In this document: positions 62,332-64,000 of the stretch, piece by piece
Numbering within the stretch: position 1 is the first letter of the stretch
Layout: the number at the start of each line of letters is the position of its first letter
Assembly: GCF_015291625.1 (NCBI RefSeq)
Contig: NZ_CP030047.1
Location: 1,612,001 to 1,676,000 of the forward strand
DNA: 64,000 nucleotides
Source of the DNA: Bradyrhizobium sp. CCBAU 53421
GTDB taxonomy: Bacteria > Pseudomonadota > Alphaproteobacteria > Rhizobiales > Xanthobacteraceae
Direction of reading: 5' to 3'
Position numbers and translations under genes: made by a program
Notes under the pieces: model-generated
The model's input: the letters and a program-made list of their open reading frames with translations, nothing else
Told to the model about the DNA's origin: nothing
Databases searched by the model: none

Positions 62332-63008
62332 GGAAAGAATGGAAGCTCGAGCGTCTGTCGATCGTCATCGGCGGCTGCGAGACCGTAGATGTGATTGACA
62401 CCCGAGATGAACTCAGCTTGGCCGCCGTAACTTGGATGGCGGACGATCTCGACCGTTGTATCGAGGCCGTTCAGCGCCATGCCGGCATCGCGGCCGATTG
62501 CCACGATCCGGCGCGGCTTGATCATCGCAATGAGAGCCGTGAGCAATGGCCACGTGGCTTCGCGCTCGGCCCTGGTGTGGCAACGGTTTGAGAAGGGGTC
62601 ATCGGCCTCGTGCGGATGAAGAGGAAAGATATTCCACAAGACGGCGGGCTCTCCGATTCGAGTCAGCACGCTCCAGACGATGGCGGCGGTCCGCTCCGCG
62701 ACCACAGGACCTCTTGTTGCACGATCCAGTGCTATGCCGCCCATCAGCGCCGCCGCGTGGCTCAAATGAACCTCGTCCGTCAGCGGCACGCCCGTTCTGC
62801 GGCCGCCGCGGTAGCCCAGATCGCGGGCGATCCAGATCGTATCGACATGAGCGGTCAGGGCCGCGTCCAAGCACCGCACGAGATTGCGCCGCCGGATGCG
62901 CGCTGCATCCGCGCGATCATACGTCGCGCAACAATCGGCGTAAGGGTTGAACACCGAAGGAAGGCGGGTTTCAGCAAGGGCTTGGGCGAACGACTTCGGC
63001 GTCTTCAA
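62304..63008 (-). CDS. Uracil-DNA-glycosylase-like protein
   Basis: A 234-residue protein similar to the uracil-DNA glycosylase superfamily. VFNPYAD opens it; DTIWIARDLGYRGGRRTG corresponds to the first active-site loop, WNIFPLHPHE follows, and IVRHPSYGGQ (H191) to the second motif. The classic GQDPY motif is replaced, so activity on uracil is not certain; it may read another base or a free nucleotide. It overlaps the MazG gene by 4 bases on the same strand, and its 3' end overlaps the TS-like gene by 28 bases. Confidence 0.7.
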   Translation of the reverse strand: MKTPKSFAQALAETRLPSVFNPYADCCATYDRADAARIRRRNLVRCLDAALTAHVDTIWIARDLGYRGGRRTGVPLTDEVHLSHAAALMGGIALDRATRGPVVAERTAAIVWSVLTRIGEPAVLWNIFPLHPHEADDPFSNRCHTRAEREATWPLLTALIAMIKPRRIVAIGRDAGMALNGLDTTVEIVRHPSYGGQAEFISGVNHIYGLAAADDDRQTLELPFFPQAARGAAA

Positions 63009-64000
63009 GGTAGTGTCTCGATGGTTAGGCGACGGTTATTCGTATCGATGTGAAGACGCCCGCGCCGATGCTCGCGCAGAAAGCGGAAAGCGGCATAGCC
63101 CTGCAAGATCGCGTCCTCCCAAAGCCACAGCGGAATTCGTTCGGCCTCGTATCCAGCAACGAACTGGCGGACATGCTTCAGCATGTCGAACGGCAGTTCG
63201 CCTGACTTCACGTTGGCGAAGAGGTCTAGCGCGAGCGCTTGCCCGAAGATCCACGTGGCGACGCCCTCTTCGATGAGAGTGGCGCGCGCGCCATCCTGAG
63301 CCTCGTCGATCTTGGGGTCGCTTTTCCGCTTGAGGCGGAAAAGGCTGCGGATGACGGGCGACCACGTCAAGACAGCTACATAAGCGTAATGGAAAACATC
63401 GTGAAAGCGATAGTCATCGGCTGTCATGGCGTTATCTGTCAAACGATCGCCGACGTTCAGGCCATTGCAACGCTGGCACACATAAGTCTGGCCTCGAACA
63501 TTACGCTCAGAAACGTCGACATAGAGATCGCGAGGCAACTGTTCTTCGGGTTCGGCAGATTCGTCGAGAGGCGCGGGATATGATCGTCGGCGCGGCCAAC
63601 GATCGAAGATCTTGCTCAAATTCTTGACCGCAGCCGCCTCGAGCGTGACGCCCGCCTCGTTTGCAGCTTGAATCAACGTGCGCATGATCGCGACAAGGCG
63701 ACCGGCCAACGCCGACTGGTTGTCGGCCAGACGGCCTGCTTCGTGATCGGTCACGAGCAAGCCGACTTCACCCGCCAATTGGAGGAGCGTCTTCTCAAAG
63801 GTCGGAGTGGGCTCCAACCGGCGCGTCATTATTGCAGGCTGTAGAGAGGCGAATGAAAGTGCGGCGTCGGGCGCACGCTGCCAGTCGGCATACCCTCGAT
63901 TCAGATTCCCGGCGATCTCTCCGAGAGACAATCCACCTCGCGCGGCGACCGCCGTGAGATACCAAAGAACGTCGCCCAGTTCCTCGACTACGGCGCCGGC
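63005..64000 (-). CDS. MazG-family nucleotide pyrophosphohydrolase, start outside the window
   Basis: At least 331 residues, open at the right edge. The part nearest the edge reads VVEELGDVLWYLTAVA, the EExxD element of the MazG helical core that binds Mg and cleaves NTPs or dNTPs. The large remainder (RDLYVDVSERNVRGQTYVCQ, RFHDVFHYAYVAVLTWSP, IEEGVATWIFGQAL) matches a MazG C-terminal domain of unknown function. It is coupled to the UDG-like gene. It may destroy or monitor certain nucleotides. Confidence 0.8.
   Translation of the reverse strand, partial: AGAVVEELGDVLWYLTAVAARGGLSLGEIAGNLNRGYADWQRAPDAALSFASLQPAIMTRRLEPTPTFEKTLLQLAGEVGLLVTDHEAGRLADNQSALAGRLVAIMRTLIQAANEAGVTLEAAAVKNLSKIFDRWPRRRSYPAPLDESAEPEEQLPRDLYVDVSERNVRGQTYVCQRCNGLNVGDRLTDNAMTADDYRFHDVFHYAYVAVLTWSPVIRSLFRLKRKSDPKIDEAQDGARATLIEEGVATWIFGQALALDLFANVKSGELPFDMLKHVRQFVAGYEAERIPLWLWEDAILQGYAAFRFLREHRRGRLHIDTNNRRLTIETLP

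Overview
The window is GC-rich, densely coded DNA from an alphaproteobacterium, most likely Bradyrhizobium or a close relative in the Nitrobacteraceae. This rests on a DnaG of the zinc-ligand-free type I associate with this group, an alphaproteobacterial RpoD and RpoH, DUF6894 and DUF6476 proteins, and several families of palindromic intergenic repeats of the kind common in Bradyrhizobium. It is inference from sequence memory, not from a search.

Positions 1-53399 look like ordinary chromosome: a partial methyltransferase, Dps, a cupin and an enolase-superfamily enzyme; carA; a YqeY-like protein; a Rieske/FAD reductase followed by an acyl-CoA synthetase; an ArsR regulator with three tandem AHSA1 proteins; a TetR regulator with a molybdenum hydroxylase; a PepSY membrane protein; paired transglutaminase-like proteins; a chlorite dismutase family protein; dnaG and rpoD; a secreted TPR-CHAT protein; DUF4231 and FRG proteins; a diguanylate cyclase; rpoH with rluD; and a periplasmic oxidation cluster (Rieske protein, PQQ dehydrogenase and an isoquinoline-oxidoreductase-like pair). 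A 24-residue lysine-rich gene with a good ribosome binding site lies at 41560-41634.

A tRNA-Glu(CTC) at 53325-53399 marks the edge of an accessory region that runs to the end of the window. Its first part (53400-59076) is debris: a cut-down IS66 element, a large serine recombinase with a frameshift and a lost C-terminus, its two usual companion ORFs, a 5'-truncated group II intron, and a frameshifted nuclease-like fragment.

The last part (59107-64000) is an intact-looking and unusual gene set. A sigma-70-type promoter with an embedded inverted repeat drives an acyl-carrier-like protein, an XRE regulator, an ImmA/IrrE-type zinc protease (one-base frameshift in a G run), a papain-like C1 protease and a thymidylate-synthase-like protein, with stop/start overlaps at most junctions. 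Facing it, with 3' ends overlapping, are a uracil-DNA-glycosylase-like protein and a MazG-family pyrophosphohydrolase that continues past the window. This combination of a protease-regulator module with nucleotide-handling enzymes is the best candidate here for an undescribed defence or nucleotide-surveillance system.
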